This document shows, piece after piece, positions 33,810 to 44,142 of a stretch of DNA of 64,000 bases. The position numbers and the translations under genes were made by a program. This DNA is from Gemmatimonadota bacterium. GTDB lineage: Bacteria > Gemmatimonadota > Gemmatimonadetes > Longimicrobiales > Gaopeijiaceae. Below the pieces are notes generated by a model. The model was not told the DNA's origin and made no database searches. It worked only from the letters and a program-made list of their open reading frames with translations. Numbering within the stretch: position 1 is the first letter of the stretch; each line of letters begins with the position of its first letter. Where the stretch lies: NCBI GenBank assembly GCA_041390125.1, contig JAWKQN010000007.1, positions 248,001 through 312,000 on the forward strand, given 5' to 3'.

Positions 33810-35963
33810 ATGCGGACACGACGGTACCGCCGGCTCGGCCCGGTGGCCCTGCTGCTCCTGGCGGCGTGCGACTCCCCGCCACCCCGGCTGCCCGGCTTCT
33901 CGAGCGCGACGGCGGAGCGGCAGGCCGCGATCGAACGGCGTCTCCTCGGGACCCCGGACGGTCGCCGGATGCGCGAGGATCACGCGCGCCTCGCGGCGGC
34001 GCCCCACGCGGCCGGGACCCCCGCGAACACGGAGCTCGCCGATCGGTTCGCGGAGCGGCTGCGGGAGTTGGGCTTCGACTCCATCCTGTATGCCCGCTAC
34101 GACGTCCTGCTCCCGCGTCCCGTCGAGCGCAGCCTCACCGTGGTCTTCCCCGATACGGTCCCGCTCCGGCTCGACGAGCCACCGCTGCCGGACGACCCCG
34201 ATCCGACCCCCACGGACCTGCTGCCGCCCTTCAACGCCTTCTCGGCGGACGGAGACGTCACGGCGGAGGTCGTCTACGTCGGGTGGGGCCTGCCGCAGGA
34301 CTACCGGACCCTCGATTCGCTCGGGATCTCGGTGGCGGGCAAGATCGTGCTCGCGCGCTACGGCCGGAGCTGGCGTGGCATCAAGCCGCGTCTGGCCGCC
34401 GAGCGGGGAGCCGTGGGCGCGCTGCTCTTCTCGGATCCGGCCGACGACGGGTTCAGCCAGGGGCCGGTGATGCCGGAGGGCAGGTGGCGGCCGGAGCACG
34501 GCGTGCAGTCGGGCTCGGTGCTCGACATGCCGCGCCATCCCGGGGATCCGCAGACGCCCGGCACGCCTTCGCGAGCCGGGGCCGAGCGGATTCCGCTGGA
34601 GGAGGCCACGACGGTGCTCCCGATCCCGGTCCAGCCGATCTCCTACGCCGCGGCGCGTCCGCTCCTCGAGCGCATCGGCGGGCGGCGCGCTCCCGACGCG
34701 TGGCAGGGCGGGCTGCCGCTGGAGTACCGGATCGGGCCGGGACCGGGCGTGGCCCACCTGCGTCTCCGGTTCGACTGGTCCGTGCGACCGATCGTGAACG
34801 TCGTGGGCCTGCTGGTGGGGGTCGAGGAGCCCGACCGTTGGGTGCTCGTGGGCGGGCATCGCGACGCGTGGAGCTACGGAGGTCGGGATCCCGTCAGCGG
34901 CACCGTGTCGCTGCTGGAATCGGCCCGCGCGCTGGCCGGGGCCGCCCGGCGCTCACCGCTGCGACGCACGGTCGCGGTCGCGAGCTGGGACGCGGAGGAG
35001 TACGGCCTCATCGGGTCCACGGAGTTCGGTGAGGAGTTCGCGGACGTGCTTCCCGGCCGCGTCGTCGCCTACCTGAATCGCGAGAGCTACACCCAGGGCG
35101 CGTTCAGCGCCGCGGGCTCCCACGCCCTCCAACCCCTGGTCAACGACGTCGCCCGGCGCGTGGCGATGCCGGGTGCGGAGGGGCCCTCCGTGCAGGAGGC
35201 CTGGAGCGAAGCGAGCGCACCCGAAGCGCGCGTGAGCCACGGCGGTTGGACCGACGTCCGCCTCGACGCGCTCGGGTCGGGGAGCGACTACACCGTCTTC
35301 CTCGATCACCTCGGCATCCCGTCGCTGGACGTCGGGTTCTCCTCTCCCAACGGCGTGTACCATTCGCGCTACGACACACACGCGTTCTTCGTCGAGCACG
35401 GGGATCCGGGATTCGAGACCGGTGAGCGGCTGGCCGAGGTCGTCGCGCTGCTCGTGGCCCGGCTCGCCAACGCGGACGTGCTTCCGCTCGACTACACGGC
35501 CACGGCCGAGACGGTCGAGCGCTACCTGGACGAGGTGGATGCGGAAGCCGAGGCGCGCGGCCTGCGCCTCGACCTTTCGGGCGTGCGCCGCGCCAACGAC
35601 CGGCTCGCGTTCGCGGCAGCCGGCTTCAATGCGGCGGTCGACCGGGTGCTGGCCCTGCCGCCGGAGGAGCTGGAGGCGCGCGCCCCCCTGGTCCGGGAGC
35701 TCAACGACCTGCTCCTGGCGGTCGAGCGCGACTTCCTGCATTCCGAGGGGCTGCCACGCCGTCCCTGGTACCGCCATCTGCTCTATGCGCCGGGCTACGA
35801 CACCGGATATGGCGTGAAGACCCTGCCCGGCGTGCGGGAGGCGGTGGAGCGGGGAGCGCTGCCGGAGGCGCGCATGATGGCCGACGCGTTGGAGGCAGCG
35901 CTGCTCCGTGCGGTGGAGCGCCTGAGCGCGGGGTTGGAGCGCACGAAGGGCCTCGACTCCTGA
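33810..35963 (+). CDS. Glutamate-carboxypeptidase-II-like M28B peptidase lipoprotein
   Basis: 717-aa lipoprotein (signal ending LLAAC, Cys20). The layout is that of GCPII/transferrin-receptor-type peptidases: PA domain (~145-310), M28 catalytic domain (~325-545) and helical dimerisation domain (~560-710). Zinc-site counterparts are H350 (GGHRDAW), D360 (GGRDPVSG), E396/E397 (AEEYG) and H518 (YHSRYDT). The fifth ligand, Asp in human GCPII (NADSS), is replaced by Glu in NRESY (E425). The enzyme may remain active since Glu can bind zinc, but this is notable. The likely role is periplasmic cleavage of C-terminal acidic residues or general exopeptidase activity. It is convergent with the ABC exporter. 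Confidence 0.9.
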   Translation: MRTRRYRRLGPVALLLLAACDSPPPRLPGFSSATAERQAAIERRLLGTPDGRRMREDHARLAAAPHAAGTPANTELADRFAERLRELGFDSILYARYDVLLPRPVERSLTVVFPDTVPLRLDEPPLPDDPDPTPTDLLPPFNAFSADGDVTAEVVYVGWGLPQDYRTLDSLGISVAGKIVLARYGRSWRGIKPRLAAERGAVGALLFSDPADDGFSQGPVMPEGRWRPEHGVQSGSVLDMPRHPGDPQTPGTPSRAGAERIPLEEATTVLPIPVQPISYAAARPLLERIGGRRAPDAWQGGLPLEYRIGPGPGVAHLRLRFDWSVRPIVNVVGLLVGVEEPDRWVLVGGHRDAWSYGGRDPVSGTVSLLESARALAGAARRSPLRRTVAVASWDAEEYGLIGSTEFGEEFADVLPGRVVAYLNRESYTQGAFSAAGSHALQPLVNDVARRVAMPGAEGPSVQEAWSEASAPEARVSHGGWTDVRLDALGSGSDYTVFLDHLGIPSLDVGFSSPNGVYHSRYDTHAFFVEHGDPGFETGERLAEVVALLVARLANADVLPLDYTATAETVERYLDEVDAEAEARGLRLDLSGVRRANDRLAFAAAGFNAAVDRVLALPPEELEARAPLVRELNDLLLAVERDFLHSEGLPRRPWYRHLLYAPGYDTGYGVKTLPGVREAVERGALPEARMMADALEAALLRAVERLSAGLERTKGLDS

Positions 35964-35996
35964 GCGGTGCGGTAGACGATCGATCCCGAGGCACAG

Positions 35997-36041
35997 GGTA
36001 GCACCGGCGCCGGCCCTGCATCGACGGGACGCCGTCCGGTG

Positions 36042-36046
<5 letters not shown>
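35997..36046. terminator. 11-bp inverted repeat between convergent genes
   Basis: GGTAGCACCGG (35997-36007) pairs perfectly with CCGGTGCTACC (36036-36046), enclosing 28 bases that can pair further (GGCG with CGCC). The right arm includes the TAG stop of the ABC exporter. It probably serves as a shared terminator for the peptidase and exporter genes. Confidence 0.55.
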
Positions 36047-37856
<1,810 letters not shown>

Positions 37857-37914
37857 GGCCTGGTGGGTGGAGGCGGGGGGAAGCCTGGAATCTAGCAGGG
37901 CCGCGGCGTGAGGC

Positions 37915-40900
37915 TCATCCCACCGGTGCGCGACCCGCGGCCACGAGCGCCGCGTTCAGCCGCGCCAGGGCCCCCGTGCGGATGGTGTCCATCCGCGCCT
38001 GGGCGTCGGCCAGCCACTGCTGATAGAGCGCGAAGACCTCCAGCGTGGCATCGGTCGGCGGCTGATCCGTCCCGCTGGCGTACCCGGCCAGGCTCATCAG
38101 CTTGGCGTAGAGCTGCCGTGGCCAGCGCAGCGAGTCCTGACCGGCGTTGCCGCCGGTCAGGCGCAGATCGATCAGGCCCATCTCCAGGTCGATGAGCTCG
38201 CGGTCCAGGACGGCGGCCGTGCGCAACACGGCCTCCGCGCCGGCCGCGTCCGCCTCCAGCTCGTCCACGCGGGCGCGCAGGATCTCGATCTCGTCGATGA
38301 GATCCGCGACGGCGTTCGTGCGGTCGCGGATGTCGCGGATCAGGGCCACCTGCGCCTCGATGTCCGCCAGGCTCCCGGTGGCGGTGGGGTCCTTCCGTAC
38401 CTCCAGCGGCGTCTCCAGCGTGCGACCGTCGATGCTCACCCGCACGGTGTAGCGTCCGGGCGGCGCGAGCGGGGCGACGCCTCCGCCCTCCGGCGCGGGA
38501 CGCCAGCCGTCGGCGTTCAGCTCCACGTGCTCGTGCTCGAGCGGCTGCGTGCGCAGACGGGGCGTGCGCGAGGCGTCCTCCTCCAGATCCCAGTGCAGAC
38601 GATTGATCCCCGCCCGCAGCCGGTTCAGCGGCGCGCGGCGGATCACCGTCCCGCTCGCGTCCACCACCTCCAGGCGCGCGTCCCGGGGCGTTTGCGCCAC
38701 CCACAGGTTCAAGGAGGCGCCGTAGGTGGGATTGCGCCCGGCGGCCGGATCCTCCGGTTGGCTCTGGGGCGCCTCCTTCATGTGGAAGCGGTAGGCGGGT
38801 CGGGCCGCGAAGAGATGCGCGTCCCGCGCGAGTGCGGCGGTGTCGAGCTGCTGCAGGGCCGTGACGTCGTCCAGGATCCAGAACCCCCGACCGTACGTGG
38901 CCACGACCAGGTCGTTGAAGTGGGGCTGGATCTCCAGCCAGTGGACGGGCGCGCGCGGCAGGTTGGCCTGCAGCGGCGTCCAGGAGCCGCCGTCGTCGAA
39001 GGAGACGTACAGACCGTTCTCGGTCCCGAGGTAGAGCAGGCCCGGCCGCACCGGATCCTCCCGGACGACGTGGACGTAGCTGAACGTACCGACCGGGATG
39101 CCGTCCGCGATGGAGGTCCAGGTGCGGCCGTAGTCCGCGGTGCGATACACGTACGGACGGGTGTCGCCGAGCTGGTGCAGGTCCACGGTCACGTAGGCCG
39201 TTCCATCCGCGTGGCGGGACGGCTCGACGTTGGACACCGTGCCCAGCGGCGGCAGCCCTTCGAGACCGGCCGTGACGTCCGTCCAGGTGGCCCCATCGTC
39301 GCGGGTGACGTGCACCAGACCGTCGTTGGAGCCCGCCCAGATCACGCCGCGCTCGCGCGGCGACTCCGCGATGGCGAACAGCACCGACGCGTAGGTCGGG
39401 CTGACGTCGTCCGGGGTCAGGCCACCGCTCTTCTGCTGCAGCGTGGGATCGTCGGTCGTCAGGTCGGGGCTGATGACCTCCCAGGTCTGCCCGCCGTTGG
39501 TGGTGCGGTGCACGTGCTGGCTGCCCACGTACACGCGCGTGTGGTCGTGCGGGGAGATGGCGATGGGGAAGGTCCACTGGAAGCGGTACCGCAGCGGACC
39601 CGCCTCCCACCCTTCGGGATTGTCCGGCCACACGCTCACGGTGCGAGCCAGCCCGGTCCGGTGGTCGTAGCGTTGCAGGATGCCCTCGTAGCATCCGGAC
39701 CAGACGACGTCGGGCTCGACCGGATCGGGCACGGCGAAGCCGGACTCGCAGCCGCCGACGGAATGCCATTCCCCGATCGGGATGGTTCCCCCCGTCAGCG
39801 AGTTGGACGGCCCGGCCATGGAGGGCCCGTCCTGGCGGTTGCCGTAGACGCCGTACGGAATGCGGCTGTCCGTGTAGACGTGGTACATCTGGGCGATGGG
39901 CAGCCGGGGGCGGGTCCACTGCCGCCCGCCGTCCACCGTGATGCTCACCCCGCCGTCGTGCCCGACGATCTGGCGGTCGGGATCGAGCGGATCGATCCAC
40001 ATGTCGTGATGGTCCCCACCGGGAGTGCCGCGCTGGAAGCTCTCCCCGCCGTCGCGGGAGACCAGGAAGCGGGTCGCGAGCGTGTAGACCACGTCGGCGT
40101 CCGTGGGCGAGGCCACGATCCGCGTGTAGTAGGCGGGCCGTTGGTTGAGCGCGTGCTCCCGGCTCACGATCCTCCACGTGCGGCCGCGATCGTCGCTGCG
40201 CCACAGCACACCGTGCTGGGGATCCACGTCGCCCACGGCCCGGTTGGCGTTCGTCTCGATGAGCGCGTAGAGCCGCGCCGGGTCGGCCGCCGACATCGCC
40301 AACCCGATCTTGCCCACGTGCTCCTCCGGCAGACCGTTGCCCTCGAGGCGGGTCCACGTGTCGCCCCCGTCCCGGGTGGCGAAGATCCCGCTTCCGGGGC
40401 CCCCGCTCCACCGGCCCCACGTGCGGATCCACATCTGCCACGTGGAGGCGTACAGCACGGACGGGTCCTCCGGGTCCATCTCCAGGTCGTAGGCGCCCGT
40501 GCTGTCGTCCACGAACAGCACGCGGTCCCAGGTTTCGCCACCGTCCCGCGTTCGGAAGACGCCGCGTTCCTCCTGCGGACCATAGAGGTGCCCGAGCGCG
40601 GCCACATAGACCGTGTTGGGATCGCGGGGATGGATGCGGATGCGTCCGATCCGTCCGGTCTCGGCCAGCCCCATGTGCGTCCAGGTGCGCCCGCCGTCGA
40701 GCGAACGGAACACACCGGCTCCGATGGAGACGTTGGAGCGGATGTGCGCTTCGCCCGTGCCCACCCACACGATGCTCGAGTCCGACGGTGCCACGGCGAG
40801 CGCGCCCACCGACATGACGTCCTGGTCGTCGAAGACGGGCGTCCAGTGCACGCCGCCGTCGGTGGTCTTGAAGACCCCGCCCGAGGCCGCGCCGAAGTAG

Positions 40901-41088
40901 TAGACGAAGGGCGCGCCCGGCACGCCCGCCACCGCGGAGACGCGGTTGCCCACCGGCCCGATATACCGGTACTGCAGCCCGTCGAAGAGGCCGGCGGGCA
41001 GGGCGTCGGCGTGCTGGGCCGCGAGCGGGGCGAAGGCCGCGCCGAGGAGGGCCGGCAGGAGGAGGGCGAGCGCGCGCAGACGATTCAT
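37915..41088 (-). CDS. Secreted VPS10/BNR-repeat beta-propeller protein
   Basis: 1057-aa exported protein. A signal peptide (1-24, ending PLAAQ) is followed by a long array of BNR/sortilin-like repeats containing DGGxTW, for example KTTDGGVHWTPV, RSLDGGRTWTHM, RTRDGGETWDRV and ATRDGGDTWTRL. These make one large or two stacked propellers to ~residue 770. A beta-rich domain and a helical tail (~900-1040, with a coiled-coil-like EIEILRARVDELEAD) finish the protein. Such proteins are annotated as glycosyl hydrolases of the WD40/YVTN/BNR type, but no catalytic acids are evident. The ATG at 41088 sits at the signal peptide; earlier in-frame starts add an unlikely basic leader. Confidence 0.9.
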   Translation of the reverse strand: MNRLRALALLLPALLGAAFAPLAAQHADALPAGLFDGLQYRYIGPVGNRVSAVAGVPGAPFVYYFGAASGGVFKTTDGGVHWTPVFDDQDVMSVGALAVAPSDSSIVWVGTGEAHIRSNVSIGAGVFRSLDGGRTWTHMGLAETGRIGRIRIHPRDPNTVYVAALGHLYGPQEERGVFRTRDGGETWDRVLFVDDSTGAYDLEMDPEDPSVLYASTWQMWIRTWGRWSGGPGSGIFATRDGGDTWTRLEGNGLPEEHVGKIGLAMSAADPARLYALIETNANRAVGDVDPQHGVLWRSDDRGRTWRIVSREHALNQRPAYYTRIVASPTDADVVYTLATRFLVSRDGGESFQRGTPGGDHHDMWIDPLDPDRQIVGHDGGVSITVDGGRQWTRPRLPIAQMYHVYTDSRIPYGVYGNRQDGPSMAGPSNSLTGGTIPIGEWHSVGGCESGFAVPDPVEPDVVWSGCYEGILQRYDHRTGLARTVSVWPDNPEGWEAGPLRYRFQWTFPIAISPHDHTRVYVGSQHVHRTTNGGQTWEVISPDLTTDDPTLQQKSGGLTPDDVSPTYASVLFAIAESPRERGVIWAGSNDGLVHVTRDDGATWTDVTAGLEGLPPLGTVSNVEPSRHADGTAYVTVDLHQLGDTRPYVYRTADYGRTWTSIADGIPVGTFSYVHVVREDPVRPGLLYLGTENGLYVSFDDGGSWTPLQANLPRAPVHWLEIQPHFNDLVVATYGRGFWILDDVTALQQLDTAALARDAHLFAARPAYRFHMKEAPQSQPEDPAAGRNPTYGASLNLWVAQTPRDARLEVVDASGTVIRRAPLNRLRAGINRLHWDLEEDASRTPRLRTQPLEHEHVELNADGWRPAPEGGGVAPLAPPGRYTVRVSIDGRTLETPLEVRKDPTATGSLADIEAQVALIRDIRDRTNAVADLIDEIEILRARVDELEADAAGAEAVLRTAAVLDRELIDLEMGLIDLRLTGGNAGQDSLRWPRQLYAKLMSLAGYASGTDQPPTDATLEVFALYQQWLADAQARMDTIRTGALARLNAALVAAGRAPVG

Positions 41089-41185
41089 CACGGGCGGGCC
41101 GGGGCAGAGGTGGAGGACGCGCGGGGCGCGCCAGGAGGACGGAGTGCAGCGGGTCGGGCCCGCGCGGCACAGCATGCGGACCGGA

Positions 41186-41740
41186 TCAGTGCTCGGCCAG
41201 CAGACGGCGGACGGCCGGCTCGAAGGAGACCATCGCGAGTGGGCCGAGCGCGGCGTGGCGCACCCGACCGGACCGGTCGAGCAGGAAGGACGTGGGATAG
41301 CCGCGCACGCCGCCGAAGCGGGCCTCGGCCTCCTGACCGACCACGGCCACCGGGTAGGTGACGCCCCGATCGTCCAGGAAGGCCCGCACCTGCGCCTCGG
41401 GCGCCACGTCCCGCGAGAGGCCGAGCACCACGAGACCCGCGTCGGCGTGCCGCTCCGCCATGGCCTGGAGCGCCGGCATCTCCACCCGGCAGGGCGCGCA
41501 CCACGTGGCCCAGAAGTTCACCAGCACCACCCGGCCCCGGAGCGCTTCGGCGGAGACCGTGTCCCCGTCCAGGGTGACGTACGCAAAGGCGGGCGTGCGG
41601 TCCCCACCCGTCTCGATCCCCACCACGGCCGCCAGGTGGGGCGCGAGGCGCACGAGCACGAAGATCCAGAGCGCCGCGAGCAGGACGCTCCAGAGGGTGA
41701 TGCGCCTCCGGGGTGCGGGGCCGTCGTTCTCCGCCGTCAT
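41186..41740 (-). CDS. TlpA-like membrane-anchored thioredoxin
   Basis: 184-aa TlpA/ResA-type protein. One N-terminal transmembrane segment (~16-40) precedes a thioredoxin domain with FWATWCAPC (C79 and C82, about) and a cis-proline loop YPTSF. It would reduce disulfides on the outside of the cytoplasmic membrane, for instance during cytochrome c maturation or repair of secreted proteins. It is 97 bases upstream of the VPS10-like gene and divergent from the DUF1444 gene. This is a second, unrelated thioredoxin besides the one in the low-GC operon. Confidence 0.92.
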   Translation of the reverse strand: MTAENDGPAPRRRITLWSVLLAALWIFVLVRLAPHLAAVVGIETGGDRTPAFAYVTLDGDTVSAEALRGRVVLVNFWATWCAPCRVEMPALQAMAERHADAGLVVLGLSRDVAPEAQVRAFLDDRGVTYPVAVVGQEAEARFGGVRGYPTSFLLDRSGRVRHAALGPLAMVSFEPAVRRLLAEH

Positions 41741-41869
41741 GCCGGAAGATCGCGCCAGCGGCGCGGCCGGTCACCCCGGCGCGGCCGCTCCCTGGTCCGG
41801 GGATTGCTCATCGCTCCCGGATCGGCTGGAAGCCGGAGGACGCGTCAGGCCCGGGGCAGGAGGACGGCC

Positions 41870-42721
41870 ATGCTGTGGCTGGGGATCGGAGCCGGAGTGG
41901 TGATCGGGGCGCTGGCGCTCCTGTGGGGAGCGCGCTCCGCCTGGCGGGCGGCCATGCGTGCCGAGATCCGGGCGCACCTCGCCGAGACGTGGCCCGGATG
42001 GACCCTGGTGGAGGAGGGCTCCGCCCGTCTGCGCATCCAGGCCGGGGACGATGCCCTGCAGGTGGATCTCACCCACCTCTACCGCGAGCTCTCGGAGATC
42101 CGCAGCGGAGACGCCGCGGCCGACCGGACCGCCCGCCAGGAGCGGTTCCGCCACTTCTTCGCCGGTGCCGCCGATTCGCTGCGCGAGACGTCCGCGGCCC
42201 TCACGCCGGCGGACCGCGAACGCGTCCTTCCCATGCTGGTCGGACCGTCCTTCCTGGCCGAGCTCCGGTCCACGGTGGAGCTGCCCGTCCGTCCGGTCTC
42301 CGGCAGCTCGCTCGCGGTGGTCTACGTGCTCGACGGTGCGCACGCGATGTCGTATCTGACCGAGGTCCGGCGCTCGGAGCTGGAGCTGGACGCGGAGGCG
42401 CTCCACGCGCTGGCGCTCGCCAACCTGCGCGCCCGCACCTCGTCCGAGCCCGTGCGCACGGCGCTCGATCAGGAGGGGCTGGTGGCCGTGGCCACCGGCG
42501 ACGGGTACGACGCGACCCGGCTGCTCCTCGTCGGAGAGCAGCTCGGGCCCGGCGAACGCCTGGCGGCTGCGGTGCCGGGTCGGGACATGCTGGTGCTGTC
42601 GAAGGTGCCCGCCGACGGCGACTGGAGCGGGCTCGCGGCGCTGGCGCAGACGTTCCAGGGCGACCGGCCGGTGCTCGACCGCCCGCTCCTGGTCACGGCC
42701 TCCTCCATCGCGGAGATGTAG
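41870..42721 (+). CDS. DUF1444 (YtpQ-like) protein
   Basis: 283-aa protein with an N-terminal hydrophobic helix (residues ~2-22) and a soluble part resembling DUF1444: VGPSFLAELRSTVELPVRPVSGSSLAVVYVLDGAHAMSYLT, followed by ALHALALANLRAR. AGGAGG precedes the ATG at 41870. No activity has been established for the family. It stands alone, convergent with the VOC gene. Confidence 0.78.
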   Translation: MLWLGIGAGVVIGALALLWGARSAWRAAMRAEIRAHLAETWPGWTLVEEGSARLRIQAGDDALQVDLTHLYRELSEIRSGDAAADRTARQERFRHFFAGAADSLRETSAALTPADRERVLPMLVGPSFLAELRSTVELPVRPVSGSSLAVVYVLDGAHAMSYLTEVRRSELELDAEALHALALANLRARTSSEPVRTALDQEGLVAVATGDGYDATRLLLVGEQLGPGERLAAAVPGRDMLVLSKVPADGDWSGLAALAQTFQGDRPVLDRPLLVTASSIAEM

Positions 42722-42784
42722 AGGTCCGCGGGCGCGCGTGCAGTCGGCTGCGGTCGGGTCTGCGCCGAGCGGCCGCCCCGCTCC

Positions 42785-43126
42785 CTATTTCTCCGACCAG
42801 ACCGCCAGGTGGTTGCCGCCCGGCTCCACGAAGTGGAACCGGCGCCCGCCCGGGAAGCTGTGCTCGTTCATCACGGTGCCGCCAGCCGCCTCCACCCGCG
42901 CGCGCGTGGCGTCGAGATCGGTGGCGTAGAGGATCACCAGTGGCGCGCCACCTGGCGTTCCCGCCGTGAAGCCCCCCGCCAGCCGGCCGTCCTCGAAGGA
43001 CGTGTACTCCTCGCCCCAGTCCTGGAAGGACCAGCCGAAGACGTCGGCGAAGAAGCGCTTGGAGGCCTGGAGGTCGGTGGTGCCGAACTCCACGTAGTCG
43101 ATCCTGCGGTCGTGGTCGCTCTGCAT
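42785..43126 (-). CDS. VOC-family (glyoxalase/bleomycin-resistance-like) protein
   Basis: 113-aa single VOC domain: IDYVEFGTTDLQASKRFFADVFGW opens with the usual metal-ligand region, and a second beta-alpha-beta module ends HFVEPGGNHLAVWS. Members dimerise to form a metal site, but several of the usual His/Glu ligands here are replaced by other residues, so enzymatic activity is uncertain. The internal ATG at 43126 is preferred over the one at 43168, which adds a short hydrophobic tail unlike the family. Confidence 0.88.
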   Translation of the reverse strand: MQSDHDRRIDYVEFGTTDLQASKRFFADVFGWSFQDWGEEYTSFEDGRLAGGFTAGTPGGAPLVILYATDLDATRARVEAAGGTVMNEHSFPGGRRFHFVEPGGNHLAVWSEK

Positions 43127-43226
43127 GGGTGCGCGGGGGATGAGGGTCAGCGTGAGGAGCGCAGGCATCAGGAGGGCCGGCGCCCGAAGGGCAAGGGGGA
43201 GGAGGTCCAGGGCGGACGCTCGCGCA

Positions 43227-44024
43227 TCAGCGCCGCCCGGTCTTGAACGGATCGGACGCCGGCGCGCCCGCGTGGCCCGCGCGATGGCGCGACGGGGGCT
43301 GTCCGCTGAACCGAACGAACTCCCGCGTCATGTGCGCGTGGTCCGCGTAGCCGCAGGCGTGGGCGACCTCCGACAGGGTGGTCCGACCCCCGTGCAGGCG
43401 CACCAGGGCCCTCCGGAACCGCCCCAGGCTCCGCGTCTCGGCCGGGCTCAGCCCCCACAGGGCGAGGGTGCGGCGGTGGAGCTGCCGCTCGGAGAGCCCG
43501 AGCGATCGGGCCAGATCGCGCACACGCCCCGGGCCCACCGCCGACAGCGTGCGGGCCAGGGCGGCATCGGCCGGCTCGATCGGAGCGCGTGCGAGCGCGC
43601 AGGTCAGCCACTCGGCCAGCCGAGCCGGGCGCTCGCGCTCCGGGCTCGCCCGTACCCGGTCCGCGAGCGCTCCCGTGCCCGCCACCAGGTCGGCCGCGGG
43701 CACGGCCAGGTCGCGGAGCGCGCGCAGGGGAAAGAGCCGGGACGCCGGCCCCGGCCGGAACCGGATCCCCACGAGCTCGATCGAGCCCGGGGAGCGCACC
43801 TCCAGGCTCCGGGTCATGGGGCCGATGACCCGGGGCTCGACGATGCGCTCGCCCGCGGCGCCCCGCTCCACGTCGCCGGCGAGCGGGAGGAGCAGGTCGA
43901 AGCAGCCGTCCGGCAGGATCCGCCACGGGGACCCGGCCCCCGCGCCCTGCCCGCGCAGCGACCAGAAGCACACGACCGCGTCGCGCAGCGGGGCAGGAGG
44001 CGGGATCTCCCGGTACTCGATCAT
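43227..44024 (-). CDS. AraC-family transcriptional regulator
   Basis: 265-aa regulator. The N-terminal sensor half matches the DUF6597-type domain (PLRDAVVCFWSL, ILPDGCFDLLLPL). The C-terminal AraC DNA-binding pair includes VRDLARSLGLSERQLHRR and LSEVAHACGYADHAHMTREF. The start at 44024 (MIEYREIPP) is the usual family start; an ATG at 44075 would add 17 residues. It is divergent from the TPR lipoprotein and may regulate it, or the VOC gene 100 bases downstream. Ligand unknown. Confidence 0.9.
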   Translation of the reverse strand: MIEYREIPPPAPLRDAVVCFWSLRGQGAGAGSPWRILPDGCFDLLLPLAGDVERGAAGERIVEPRVIGPMTRSLEVRSPGSIELVGIRFRPGPASRLFPLRALRDLAVPAADLVAGTGALADRVRASPERERPARLAEWLTCALARAPIEPADAALARTLSAVGPGRVRDLARSLGLSERQLHRRTLALWGLSPAETRSLGRFRRALVRLHGGRTTLSEVAHACGYADHAHMTREFVRFSGQPPSRHRAGHAGAPASDPFKTGRR

Positions 44025-44142
44025 CGAAGCGTCCGGCAGGGGAGCGGGGTGGTGCGCATGGGGACCGGATGCCATCCTATCGAGCCCGGTGGTCCGGCGC
44101 ATCCGGCTGCGCCCCACTCCGCCCGACCCTGCGAGGGAAGCC

